Shown here piece after piece: positions 26,421 through 34,177 of a stretch of DNA of 64,000 bases (positions are counted from its first letter, which is position 1; the number at the start of each line of letters is the position of its first letter). Under the pieces are notes generated by a model. It searched no databases. It had not been told where the DNA came from and saw only the letters and a program-made list of their open reading frames with translations. This DNA comes from Demequinaceae bacterium (GTDB taxonomy: Bacteria > Actinomycetota > Actinomycetes > Actinomycetales > Demequinaceae), in the NCBI GenBank assembly GCA_016933155.1, contig JAFGBM010000005.1:1-64000 (forward strand), in the 5' to 3' direction. A program made the position numbers and the translations under genes.

Positions 26421-27343
26421 AGTTCGCCCGACTCCTCCAGGAGGGTCTCGAGGTCGGAGAGCATCCCCTCCGCGTCCCGCACGATGTCGGAACTGTCGGT
26501 CCGAACCCCGTGCATGAGCCAGCGGGCGAGCGCGAACTCGCTCGCCAGCGAGGCCCTATCCGTCAGGTGGGGGTCGAGCAGTTCCTTACGTCCGCTCAGG
26601 TAGGCCCCGAGGACGGTCTCGAAGACGTCCGGGGGGGCGGCGACGATGAGCCAGGCAAGGTCGTCGGCCGGATCCGCCACCCGCGCGTCAGCCCAACCGA
26701 TGACACCGGTGACCGCTCCGTCCGTCACGATCAACTGGTGCTCGGCAAGGCCGCCATGGACGACCGTCGGCTCGAACCTCCACCACGAGAGATTCTCCAG
26801 ACGTTCCTCCCACCTCCCGGACAGGCGGGGAGGAATCTTCCCCGTCTGGGCCGCGGCATCCAGCTCCGCAAGCCTCCGTTGGCGATAGGTCTCGGGGGTG
26901 TACGAGGGTAGGCCGGCATCCTCGATGACGGAGACGGGAAGCTCGTGGACCTGGGCGACGGCTCGTCCGAGGGCCGAAGACAGGGCCTGCCCAGGTTCAA
27001 GAGCCGCGAGGTTCAGGCGCTTCCCGCGGATCTCCTCGTAGACGACGGCCCTTCCGCCCTCCTTGAGGGGGGCCGTCCCCACCGGGCGGGGCACATCGAA
27101 GGAGAGGTCCCCCGCGTCGCACGCTTCGGCGAGAAAGGCGAGCAGGCCGAGTTCGGCCTCCAGGGCGGCCCCAGCCGCAGGCCTCCGGGGCGCCCGCACC
27201 GTCCATCTCTTACCGGTTGGGTCGACGACCGTGACGACATCGAAATCGGCATCCGCGTTGGGGCTTCTCAGGACGTCGTAGATGTCGATCTCGGGCACGG
27301 CGACGGTCGCGAGGGCCGCCAGGGCGAGTGGAGAGTGGGACAC
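26417..27343 (-). CDS. aminoglycoside/macrolide phosphotransferase-fold protein with degenerate active site
   Basis: A 308-residue APH-family protein: VVYEEIRGKRLNL forms the hinge region, then the catalytic loop and metal loop. The catalytic loop reads VVHGGLAEHQLIV where the family has HGDxxxxN, and the metal loop reads VIGWADARVADPADDLAWL where IDW/DFG Asp is expected. Thus the catalytic Asp, the loop Asn and the metal Asp all appear replaced, suggesting a pseudokinase unless this subfamily uses other residues. The start is GTG 27343, with TACCGT 7 nt upstream. It is divergent from nudC with a 69-bp gap. Confidence 0.82.
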   Translation of the reverse strand: MSHSPLALAALATVAVPEIDIYDVLRSPNADADFDVVTVVDPTGKRWTVRAPRRPAAGAALEAELGLLAFLAEACDAGDLSFDVPRPVGTAPLKEGGRAVVYEEIRGKRLNLAALEPGQALSSALGRAVAQVHELPVSVIEDAGLPSYTPETYRQRRLAELDAAAQTGKIPPRLSGRWEERLENLSWWRFEPTVVHGGLAEHQLIVTDGAVTGVIGWADARVADPADDLAWLIVAAPPDVFETVLGAYLSGRKELLDPHLTDRASLASEFALARWLMHGVRTDSSDIVRDAEGMLSDLETLLEESGEL

Positions 27344-27412
27344 GAACCTCACGGTAGAACGAAATGGGGCATTCGCGCCATGGGCACCCCTCATGTGACG
27401 TAGCGTGGGGTG

Positions 27413-28312
27413 ATGCGTTTCGCCCATATCCCGGATTCTCCTTCCCTGCTCGACCGCGCCTCCGATCGGCGGGAGAAGGTCGATCCGACCACCGCGGACG
27501 CGGTCGTGGCCTCGGCGGGAGCCGTCCTCATGGATGCCGGACGGCTGGTCGTGGTCCCAGCCGGGGGGCGTGCCTCGACGTCGTCCTCGGTCTACCTGGG
27601 CTCCTTTCGGGGCCGGGATATCCTCGCGATCGAGGCCGAGCCGGGGCTGGTCGAGGCCTCGGGTGGGACACTTGTTCCCCTGAGGGAGGCGTTCTCCGGC
27701 CTCCCCCGGGACCCGGAGGGGGCGGCGGAGCTCGAACTCGCCGTGGTGGCCGTGGCGATGATCGAGTGGCAATCCAGGAACCGTTTCTGCGCGCGATGCG
27801 GGAACCCGACCGAGCCCAAGAACGGCGGATGGATGCGCCTGTGCGTCACCGAGGGCCACGAGCACTATCCCCGGACGGATCCGGCGGTCATCGTCGCCAT
27901 CACGGACGAGTCCGATCGGCTTCTCCTGGCCCACGTGGGCTACCACACGGCCGGCAGATACTCCCACCTGGCGGGCTACGTCGAGCCCGGGGAATCCCTG
28001 GAGCAGGCGGCCCATCGGGAGATCGCGGAAGAGGCGTCCCTCCGGTTGGAGGGACTCGAGTTCGTCGGGAGCCAGCCCTGGCCGTTCCCGGCATCGATCA
28101 TGGTGGCCTTCCGAGCCCGCGCGGCCTCGGCCGATCTCAAGGTCGACGGCGTCGAGGTGACCGACGCCTTCTGGGTCACCCGATCCGACCTCAAGGAACG
28201 CCTCGCCCATCGGTCGATCCGACTGGCGTCCCCCGGGACAATCGCCCGGACGCTCATCCACGAATGGTACGGCGGGAACCCGATGGAGGACGCGGGTGTC
28301 GCCGACGCATGA
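27413..28312 (+). CDS. nudC: NAD(H) pyrophosphatase / NAD-cap removing Nudix hydrolase
   Basis: The 299-residue protein carries the NudC zinc ribbon (FCARCGNPTEP...LCVTEGHEHYPRTDPAVI), in which the fourth ligand is His-containing as is usual in actinobacteria. The Nudix box GYVEPGESLEQAAHREIAEE and the NudC signature SQPWPFPASIM follow. It hydrolyses NADH to NMNH and AMP and can decap NAD-RNA. TAGCGT lies 6 nt before ATG 27413, so I prefer this start over the GTG one codon earlier. The adnAB-nudC-uvrD2 neighbourhood is conserved in actinobacteria. Confidence 0.95.
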   Translation: MRFAHIPDSPSLLDRASDRREKVDPTTADAVVASAGAVLMDAGRLVVVPAGGRASTSSSVYLGSFRGRDILAIEAEPGLVEASGGTLVPLREAFSGLPRDPEGAAELELAVVAVAMIEWQSRNRFCARCGNPTEPKNGGWMRLCVTEGHEHYPRTDPAVIVAITDESDRLLLAHVGYHTAGRYSHLAGYVEPGESLEQAAHREIAEEASLRLEGLEFVGSQPWPFPASIMVAFRARAASADLKVDGVEVTDAFWVTRSDLKERLAHRSIRLASPGTIARTLIHEWYGGNPMEDAGVADA

Positions 28313-28325
28313 CATCATCCCTTCT

Positions 28326-30290
28326 GTGACCCCGGACGGCATCCTCGATTCCCTCGATCCCGAACAGAGGGAGGTCGCGACGACGCTCCACGGGCCGGTC
28401 TGCGTGCTGGCGGGGGCCGGAACGGGAAAGACCAGGGCCATCACCCATCGCATCGCATACGGGGTCAGGGTGAACGCCTACGACCCCAGGTCCATCCTGG
28501 CGGTGACCTTCACGACGAGGGCCGCCAGCGAAATGCGGGACAGGCTCCGTCGCCTCGGGGTGCCAGGTGTCACCGCCCGGACCTTTCATTCCGCGGCACT
28601 CCGGCAATTGCGGTACTTCTGGCCCGAGGTCGTCGGGGGGCGATTGCCCGCCATCGTCGCCCAGAAGGCTTTCCTCGTCGGACGGGCTGCCAAATCCATT
28701 GGTCTCTCGATCGATCGCCTGGCGGTCCGCGACCTAGCATCCGAGATCGAATGGGCCAAGGTATCCCTCATCGCGCCCCAGGATTACCCCACCGTCGCCC
28801 CGGCCCGGGGTCGTCCCCTTCCGGCGGGCCTGGCCTACGAGGTCGTGGCGGACGTCATGCTCGGCTACGAGGAGGCCAAGACGGCGGACGTCTCCCTCGA
28901 TTTCGAAGACATCCTGTTGGTCCTTGCGGACGTGTTGGGGCGGAACCGTGAAGTGGCCGCAGCCTTGAGGAGTCAGTATCGGCATTTCGTCGTCGACGAA
29001 TATCAGGACGTCTCTCCCCTCCAGCAGCTCCTCCTCGAGGGTTGGCTCGGGGGCAGGGACGATCTCTGCGTGGTCGGCGATCCCGCTCAGACCATCTACT
29101 CCTTTGCCGGCGCCACGCCGTCCTTCCTCCTCGGATTCCAGGTCGAGTATCCCCACGCGGCCCTCGTCCGCCTCGTGCGCGACTACCGGTCGACTCCTCA
29201 GATCGTGCACCTGGCGAATACCCTCAACGGCGGCGGGGGGGAGACCATCCGGCTCGTGGCCCAGCGCGCCTCGGGGGCAGAGGTGTCCTTCAGGGTGTTC
29301 GGGGACGATATGGCCGAGGCCGCCGGTATCGCCGACCTGGCGGCCTCGTTGATCTCATCCGGCGTCCCCGCGTCCGAGATCGCCGTCCTGTACCGGACGA
29401 ATGGACAGTCGGAGGCCTTCGAGGAGGCGCTGACGGCAAGGGGGATCGGGTACGTCGTCAGGGGCGGAACCCGGTTCTTCGAGCGGGAGGAGATTCGGAG
29501 GGCGGTGCTGAGCCTCAGGGCGGCGGCGGTGGTCGTCGGCGACGGCGACGTTCCGACCTTGGTCAGGGAAGCGCTTGTCGACTGCGGATGGTCGGAGGAG
29601 GCGCCAGCCGAAAGGGGGGCTGTTCGGGAGCGGTGGGATTCTCTTCAGGCGGTCGTGGGGCTTGCCGACGGATGGGGGGGCGACCTGAAGGGGTTCGTCG
29701 CCGATCTCGAGGAGCGGGCTGAGGCTCAGCACGCTCCCACGGTCGACGGGGTGTCTCTGACGACCCTTCACGCCGCCAAGGGCCTCGAATGGGACGCGGT
29801 GTTCATTGCCGGGCTTTCGGATGGGTTGGTCCCCATCTCGCTCGCCGATACTGAGGAGGCCCTCGCCGAGGAGAAGAGGCTCCTGTACGTCGGCGTGACC
29901 CGGGCCAGGACTCACCTCGTCCTCTCCTACTCTCGGGCGAGGAAGGAGGGCGGGCGTTCGATCCGCAAGCCGACGAGGTTCCTCGCCCGGCGCTGGCCGG
30001 ACGTTCGACGGGCGTCGCCGGCACCGAGGAAGACGGCTGCCGCCGACCTCTCCGCCCCTGATCTCCGGCTGTTCGAGGAGTTGAAGGCCTGGCGCCTGGC
30101 TCATGCGGAGGCGGAGGCCAAACCCGCCTTCACCGTCCTGGTTGATACGAGCCTGGCCGAGATCGCCTTGAGGCGGCCCCGAACCCTGGGGGAACTCGCG
30201 ACGGTCCGGGGCATCGGCCCATCGAAGTTGGACCGATACGGTCGGGAGATCTTGGACCTCGTGGCCTCGGACTCCCTTCGGGCCCGCTAG
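28326..30290 (+). CDS. uvrD2: UvrD2-type superfamily 1 helicase with HRDC-like end
   Basis: A 654-residue 3'-5' DNA helicase. Visible motifs are GAGTGKT (Lys35), VTFTTRAA, VVDEYQDVSPLQ, VGDPAQTIYSFAGA, TLHAAKGLEWD and VGVTRART. An HRDC-like terminal domain follows (PRTLGELATVRGIGPSKLDRYG). In mycobacterial UvrD2 a tetracysteine motif connects the motor and the HRDC domain; this protein has no cysteine in that segment. GTG 28326 is preferred, while GTG 28296 inside nudC is an alternative. Its stop shares a CTAG with the convergent ThiF-like gene. Confidence 0.92.
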   Translation: MTPDGILDSLDPEQREVATTLHGPVCVLAGAGTGKTRAITHRIAYGVRVNAYDPRSILAVTFTTRAASEMRDRLRRLGVPGVTARTFHSAALRQLRYFWPEVVGGRLPAIVAQKAFLVGRAAKSIGLSIDRLAVRDLASEIEWAKVSLIAPQDYPTVAPARGRPLPAGLAYEVVADVMLGYEEAKTADVSLDFEDILLVLADVLGRNREVAAALRSQYRHFVVDEYQDVSPLQQLLLEGWLGGRDDLCVVGDPAQTIYSFAGATPSFLLGFQVEYPHAALVRLVRDYRSTPQIVHLANTLNGGGGETIRLVAQRASGAEVSFRVFGDDMAEAAGIADLAASLISSGVPASEIAVLYRTNGQSEAFEEALTARGIGYVVRGGTRFFEREEIRRAVLSLRAAAVVVGDGDVPTLVREALVDCGWSEEAPAERGAVRERWDSLQAVVGLADGWGGDLKGFVADLEERAEAQHAPTVDGVSLTTLHAAKGLEWDAVFIAGLSDGLVPISLADTEEALAEEKRLLYVGVTRARTHLVLSYSRARKEGGRSIRKPTRFLARRWPDVRRASPAPRKTAAADLSAPDLRLFEELKAWRLAHAEAEAKPAFTVLVDTSLAEIALRRPRTLGELATVRGIGPSKLDRYGREILDLVASDSLRAR

Positions 30291-31237
30291 GGCGGAGCCC
30301 AGGCGTCCCGGGGCTCATTCCGGCTCTCCACCAGTCGGGCCCCGATCCCGGGTGGGTCCGACGGGGGCGCCGCACCGCATCCGCAGGCGGGATGGGCGGC
30401 GCAGGATTCCGCCGAGGCGGCTGTCCCCTCAAAGGGGATCCGCCATCTCTGGGCCGAGGGGGCGGTCCCATCGACGTGCGCGAGGATCTCCTTCAGGGCG
30501 ATTCCTGCGGCCATGAGAGAGGCCGCGGGCGGCGCCTCCAAGCCGGCGTCCCTCCGGGGATCTCCGAACTGGAGGGCGATCCGGGGCCACCAGGGCTCCC
30601 GTTCGGTCCTGAACATCCCGAGGCACGTCTCGCAAGGGGTTGCCCCGGGAACGATCAACGGACCGACCGTGATCCCCCCCTCGTCCGTCACGATATCGAG
30701 GTGGGGTACGTCCCGGGCCGTGAGCTGCCTCGCGAGCACGATGTCGGTGGCACCGTGGGCACACAACACCTCGAGGGAGGCGTGTTCCTCCCTCTCCGCC
30801 ATCCGAATCGTCGGTTCGACCTCTCGGATGAGTCGATTCAGCGAAGCGGCATCACCCCGGTGGGGGAAACCGGGACCGATGGCCGCCAGTTGGCGCGGCC
30901 TCGGATCGACGATGGAGAGGGCGGAGATCCCTCCGAGGGCCAGGCCGATGGCGAGCCATCCCGTGATGGGGCCGACCCCATGGACTCGGATGAGGGAGCG
31001 GGCGCGACCGGGGCTGGGTTCGGAGGGCACCAGGACGCCGTGCCGGTCGAGGGCCTCGATCACCTTGCCATGGGCTGCCCTCTCGGCGCGTGACAACCCC
31101 ACGCGTCGTCCCTCAAGCGAAGCGAGGAAGGCTCCCTCCTCGTCCGATAATCCGTCGAAGACAAGAGGCTCGGCGAGCCCGACCTGGATGCGGCCGGCCT
31201 CCCTCACGAGGATCGGAACCCCCGGTTTCAGGTGCAT
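30287..31237 (-). CDS. ThiF/E1-like adenylyltransferase-fold protein (TOMM cyclodehydratase-like)
   Basis: The 316-residue protein has a winged-helix-like N-terminus (PILVREAGRIQVGL, LSRAERAAHGKVIEALDRHGVL) resembling RiPP precursor recognition domains. An E1-like Rossmann segment follows (LIRVHGVGPITGWLAIGLAL, LSIVDPR). Two cysteine pairs, PCETCLGM and CGCG near the C-terminus, could bind zinc. Many actinobacteria carry such a protein beside uvrD2, annotated as bacteriocin cyclodehydratase-like. No precursor peptide, YcaO or dehydrogenase is nearby, so a RiPP role is unsupported. CACGAT lies 6 nt before ATG 31237, suggesting a leaderless start. Confidence 0.78.
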   Translation of the reverse strand: MHLKPGVPILVREAGRIQVGLAEPLVFDGLSDEEGAFLASLEGRRVGLSRAERAAHGKVIEALDRHGVLVPSEPSPGRARSLIRVHGVGPITGWLAIGLALGGISALSIVDPRPRQLAAIGPGFPHRGDAASLNRLIREVEPTIRMAEREEHASLEVLCAHGATDIVLARQLTARDVPHLDIVTDEGGITVGPLIVPGATPCETCLGMFRTEREPWWPRIALQFGDPRRDAGLEAPPAASLMAAGIALKEILAHVDGTAPSAQRWRIPFEGTAASAESCAAHPACGCGAAPPSDPPGIGARLVESRNEPRDAWAPP

Positions 31238-31283
31238 TCCGTCATCGTGGCAGAGCCCCGCGCCGAGAGGGCTCTTTCCACAG

Positions 31284-31314
31284 GAAAAACGAGGGCGGGC
31301 CGAAGCCCGCCCTC
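31284..31314 (-). terminator. rho-independent terminator
   Basis: Read on the minus strand, GAGGGCGGGC and GCCCGCCCTC form a perfect 10-bp stem with a TTCG tetraloop, followed by GTTTTTCC. It ends the DUF5679 transcript before the ThiF-like gene. Confidence 0.93.
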
Positions 31315-31331
31315 GATGCAAACGCCAGTTC

Positions 31332-31493
31332 CTAGGCCTTGGCCTTCGGAAGGATGCGGGTCATTTTGGTCCCGCAGTTGGGACAGCTGCCCTTCGCCAT
31401 CCGGCGACCGTTGGTCGTCGTGATCTCGCCGACGGACTGGACCGTCGTCTTGCACTTGAGGCAGTAGAAATCGCCCTCGTACTTGTCTTCCAT
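31332..31493 (-). CDS. DUF5679 small zinc-ribbon protein
   Basis: A 53-residue protein with two CxxC pairs, YCLKCKTT and CPNCGTKM, spaced by about 23 residues, forming a predicted zinc ribbon. The Lys-rich end reads ILPKAKA. Length and motif agree with DUF5679, a family of tiny actinobacterial proteins often found near uvrD2. A strong terminator follows within 20 bp, supporting a real monocistronic gene. The function is unknown; nucleic-acid binding is plausible. Confidence 0.88.
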   Translation of the reverse strand: MEDKYEGDFYCLKCKTTVQSVGEITTTNGRRMAKGSCPNCGTKMTRILPKAKA

Positions 31494-31592
31494 GGATTCT
31501 CCCATCTTGCTTCGGCGGGACGCACGGCGCCTGCCCTCCAGCCCCGATGGACCGTTGACCCCAAGGCTACGTCCCCCCTAGGACAATTTGGC

Positions 31593-32948
31593 TCAAGCGG
31601 GAGGGTTCGTGTCGTCGGAGTCGTCCTCCCCCGTCCCAGATTCTGGGTGCGAGAGGAGTTCGCGGAGCTCGCGATCGACCTCGTCGCCCCCGTCCCCGCG
31701 CATCCTCGACGCGATCCATGAGGTGGGATCCTCGAGATCCCCGGCGGTGGGGAGGAGGTCCGGATGGGACCAGACGTCGTCGCGTCCAGCGGGGCCGGCC
31801 TGTGCGGTCAAGGCGCTCCACAACTGGCGGGCCTCCCGGAGGCGGCGCGGCCGAAGGTCGAGGCCGAGGAGGGTGGCAAAGGTGTGTTCCGCCGGGCCCC
31901 CGGCCGCGCGCCTTCTGCGGACCATCTCCTCGAGTGATCTCAGGTGAGGGAGGTGGGGGGTGGCGGCCTCTTCAACGACCTCCTCGACCCATCCTTCGAT
32001 GAGGGCGAGGAACGTCTCGATGGATTCGAGGGTTTCCACCTGCTCGGCGCTGTGGTTGCTGGCGAAGATGCCCCGGCTGAGTGCCCGCTGAAGCTTGGCC
32101 GGGTCTCCCGCGCCAGCCTCCCGCACCACGCGGTCCAGGGCCTCGGGATCGATCGAAATCCCCTTGGCGTATCGCTCGATGGCGGAATGGAGTTGTCCCG
32201 CAAGCCATGGGGCATGGAGGAACAGCCTCACGTGGGCGCACTCCCTCAAGGCGATATAGGCCCGGACCTCGCCGGGGGGGATGTCGAGGCCGTCGGAGAA
32301 CTCGGAGATGGATCGGGGGATGAGGGTGACCCGGGCTTCCGGGGTCAGGAGGAGGCCGAGATCCGTCCCTCCGAAGGCTTCTCGCGCGAGAGCCCCCGCC
32401 GCCTGGCCCATGTGCATCCCGCATACAGTCGGGCTGACCTGGTTCACCAGGGCGTTCTCCCCCACGCCCTCTCCTCCGATGAGGTCCGCCAGGGCTTTCG
32501 AGACGGAGACGGCAACAGGGCCGGCGAGGTGCCTCCAGGTGGGAAGCGTCGCCTCGATCCACTCGGCGTGGCTCCACACCCGTGGCGTGCTCGTGGCGGG
32601 AGAAAAGTCGGTTGCGGCGTCGAGCCAGAGTTCGGCCTCGGTCACGGACCTCCTATGCTCATCGGCTGCGGCGGCGGTCACGGTCGGGTCTCCGCCCTGG
32701 ATGGCCACACCCCTCGCCACTTCCTGGGCGAGAGCCCAGTTGACGTCCTGGCCTTGGGATTGCTCCATGAGCGATCGCAATTGGGCGACCACGTGTTCCA
32801 GCATCCCCGGCACGCTCGTCATCCCCGATTCGGCCGCCAACCGGTCCGGATCGAGGCCCATGTGCCGCATCTCATCGAGGGCCTCTTTGGCACGATCGCC
32901 GAAGATCTCCCGCAAGAGTTCCATCCACCTCGACTCGTCGTCGGCCAC
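31593..32948 (-). CDS. DUF2342 family protein, annotated zinc-dependent metalloprotease
   Basis: The 451-residue protein matches the actinobacterial DUF2342 family, whose gene lies divergently from the PDZ/Lon gene also in mycobacteria. Landmarks are GENALVNQVSPTVCGMHMGQ, LLLTPEARVTLIPRSI and the helix ALRECAHVRLFLHAPWL. That helix holds a RECAH segment where a classical HExxH would be, so zinc peptidase activity is not evident from this motif. A Gln/Gly-rich N-terminus precedes it. The GTG start follows GGAGGACCG; ATG 32924 is an alternative. The C-terminus is acidic. Confidence 0.85.
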   Translation of the reverse strand: MADDESRWMELLREIFGDRAKEALDEMRHMGLDPDRLAAESGMTSVPGMLEHVVAQLRSLMEQSQGQDVNWALAQEVARGVAIQGGDPTVTAAAADEHRRSVTEAELWLDAATDFSPATSTPRVWSHAEWIEATLPTWRHLAGPVAVSVSKALADLIGGEGVGENALVNQVSPTVCGMHMGQAAGALAREAFGGTDLGLLLTPEARVTLIPRSISEFSDGLDIPPGEVRAYIALRECAHVRLFLHAPWLAGQLHSAIERYAKGISIDPEALDRVVREAGAGDPAKLQRALSRGIFASNHSAEQVETLESIETFLALIEGWVEEVVEEAATPHLPHLRSLEEMVRRRRAAGGPAEHTFATLLGLDLRPRRLREARQLWSALTAQAGPAGRDDVWSHPDLLPTAGDLEDPTSWIASRMRGDGGDEVDRELRELLSHPESGTGEDDSDDTNPPA

Positions 32949-32996
32949 CGGTCCTCCAACCCTGGTCTGCCCCTTCACGGTACGCCAGAAACGAAG

Positions 32997-34124
32997 ATGG
33001 CTACGGCAGCGTTCGCCATCAGCGATGATGGAACGGTGACCGATCCTTTCCGTGTGCCCGATCAGCCCATTGCCCCGCCGTCCGGCGTCGAGCCGCTTCC
33101 TCCCGGTCCCCGTTCGATCGTCCTGTCTCTGAGTGCGATGGTCACGGCCATGCTGGTCGCCATCCTCACCCTCCTCCCGCTTCCATACGTCATTGACAAA
33201 CCGGGTCCGACCTTCGACATGTTCAGCGACACGAGCGGCACCACCCTGCTCCACATCGACGGTGTCGAGACGTACCCGCCTTCGGGCGAACTGAGGCTGA
33301 CGACGGTGGCCGTTCAGGGGGGTCCGGACGCGCGTCCGAGTTTCGGGGCGGTCCTGAGGGCCTGGCTCTCTCCGACGGCGACCATTCTCCCGGAGTTGTC
33401 CTACTCCTCGGAGGATGGCTCGATTCAGCAACAGTGGGTCACCTCGCAGGAGATGGCCATGGTAGCGGCCCTGACGCATCAGAAGATCGACGTTCCCGTC
33501 GTCGTCACCATCGTGGGGATCGAAGCGGATTCGAACGCCCTGGGCTTCTTCGAGGAGGGTGATGTCATCGTTTCCGTCAATGGCATCGAGGTGGAAGTCT
33601 ATGAGGACCTCGACGGGGCCTTCGATGACCTCACCCCCGGGGATCCCGTGACCGTTGTGGTCTCGCGGATCGGAGGGGAGGAGACGGCGACCTTCGACAC
33701 GGTTGACAACGGCAACGGTCGCGCGGTCATGGGCATCTGGGTCGATCCCGAGTTCTTCTTTCCCTTCGACATGTCCATCGGCATCGACAACGTCGGCGGC
33801 CCGAGCGGAGGGGCCATGTTCGCCCTGGGGATCATCGACCTCCTCACCCCCGAAAACGAGCTCCAGGGGGAGAAGGTCGCGGGGACGGGCACGATCGACT
33901 TGAGGGGTGACATCGGGCCGATCGGGGGGATCTGGCTGAAGATGGAGGGGGCGGCCCAGGCCGGCTCGGAGTGGTTCCTTGCCCCCGCATCCAACTGTCC
34001 GTCGGTCCGGGGGAACATCCCGGATGGCCTGACCGTTGTGGCCGTATCGACCCTCGACGAGGCATACGACGCCCTGGTCGCTATCGGGGAGGGGAATGCC
34101 TCCTCGCTGCCATCCTGTGCGTGA
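32997..34124 (+). CDS. membrane-anchored PDZ and Lon-type (S16) protease
   Basis: The 375-residue protein has one N-terminal membrane helix (about residues 40-60, VLSLSAMVTAMLVAILTLLP), a PDZ domain (NALGFFEEGDVIVSVNGIEV) and an S16 catalytic domain. The Ser/Lys dyad is visible: Ser270 in GGPSGGAM and Lys315 in GGIWLKMEGAAQAG. The protease domain faces outside the membrane. Substrates are unknown, but homologues are conserved next to UPF0182 genes. The start at ATG 32997 has a weak ribosome site; a GTG about 13 codons in is possible. Confidence 0.9.
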   Translation: MATAAFAISDDGTVTDPFRVPDQPIAPPSGVEPLPPGPRSIVLSLSAMVTAMLVAILTLLPLPYVIDKPGPTFDMFSDTSGTTLLHIDGVETYPPSGELRLTTVAVQGGPDARPSFGAVLRAWLSPTATILPELSYSSEDGSIQQQWVTSQEMAMVAALTHQKIDVPVVVTIVGIEADSNALGFFEEGDVIVSVNGIEVEVYEDLDGAFDDLTPGDPVTVVVSRIGGEETATFDTVDNGNGRAVMGIWVDPEFFFPFDMSIGIDNVGGPSGGAMFALGIIDLLTPENELQGEKVAGTGTIDLRGDIGPIGGIWLKMEGAAQAGSEWFLAPASNCPSVRGNIPDGLTVVAVSTLDEAYDALVAIGEGNASSLPSCA

Positions 34125-34177
34125 GTGTGCAAGGCTAGGGTCATCGATCCCAATCACAGTAGGAGAGGACGACCGAC

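Noticed and set aside
30287-31493. RiPP (TOMM) biosynthetic cluster around the ThiF-like protein
   Set aside because: No precursor peptide, YcaO protein, dehydrogenase or exporter is adjacent. The neighbours are conserved housekeeping genes.
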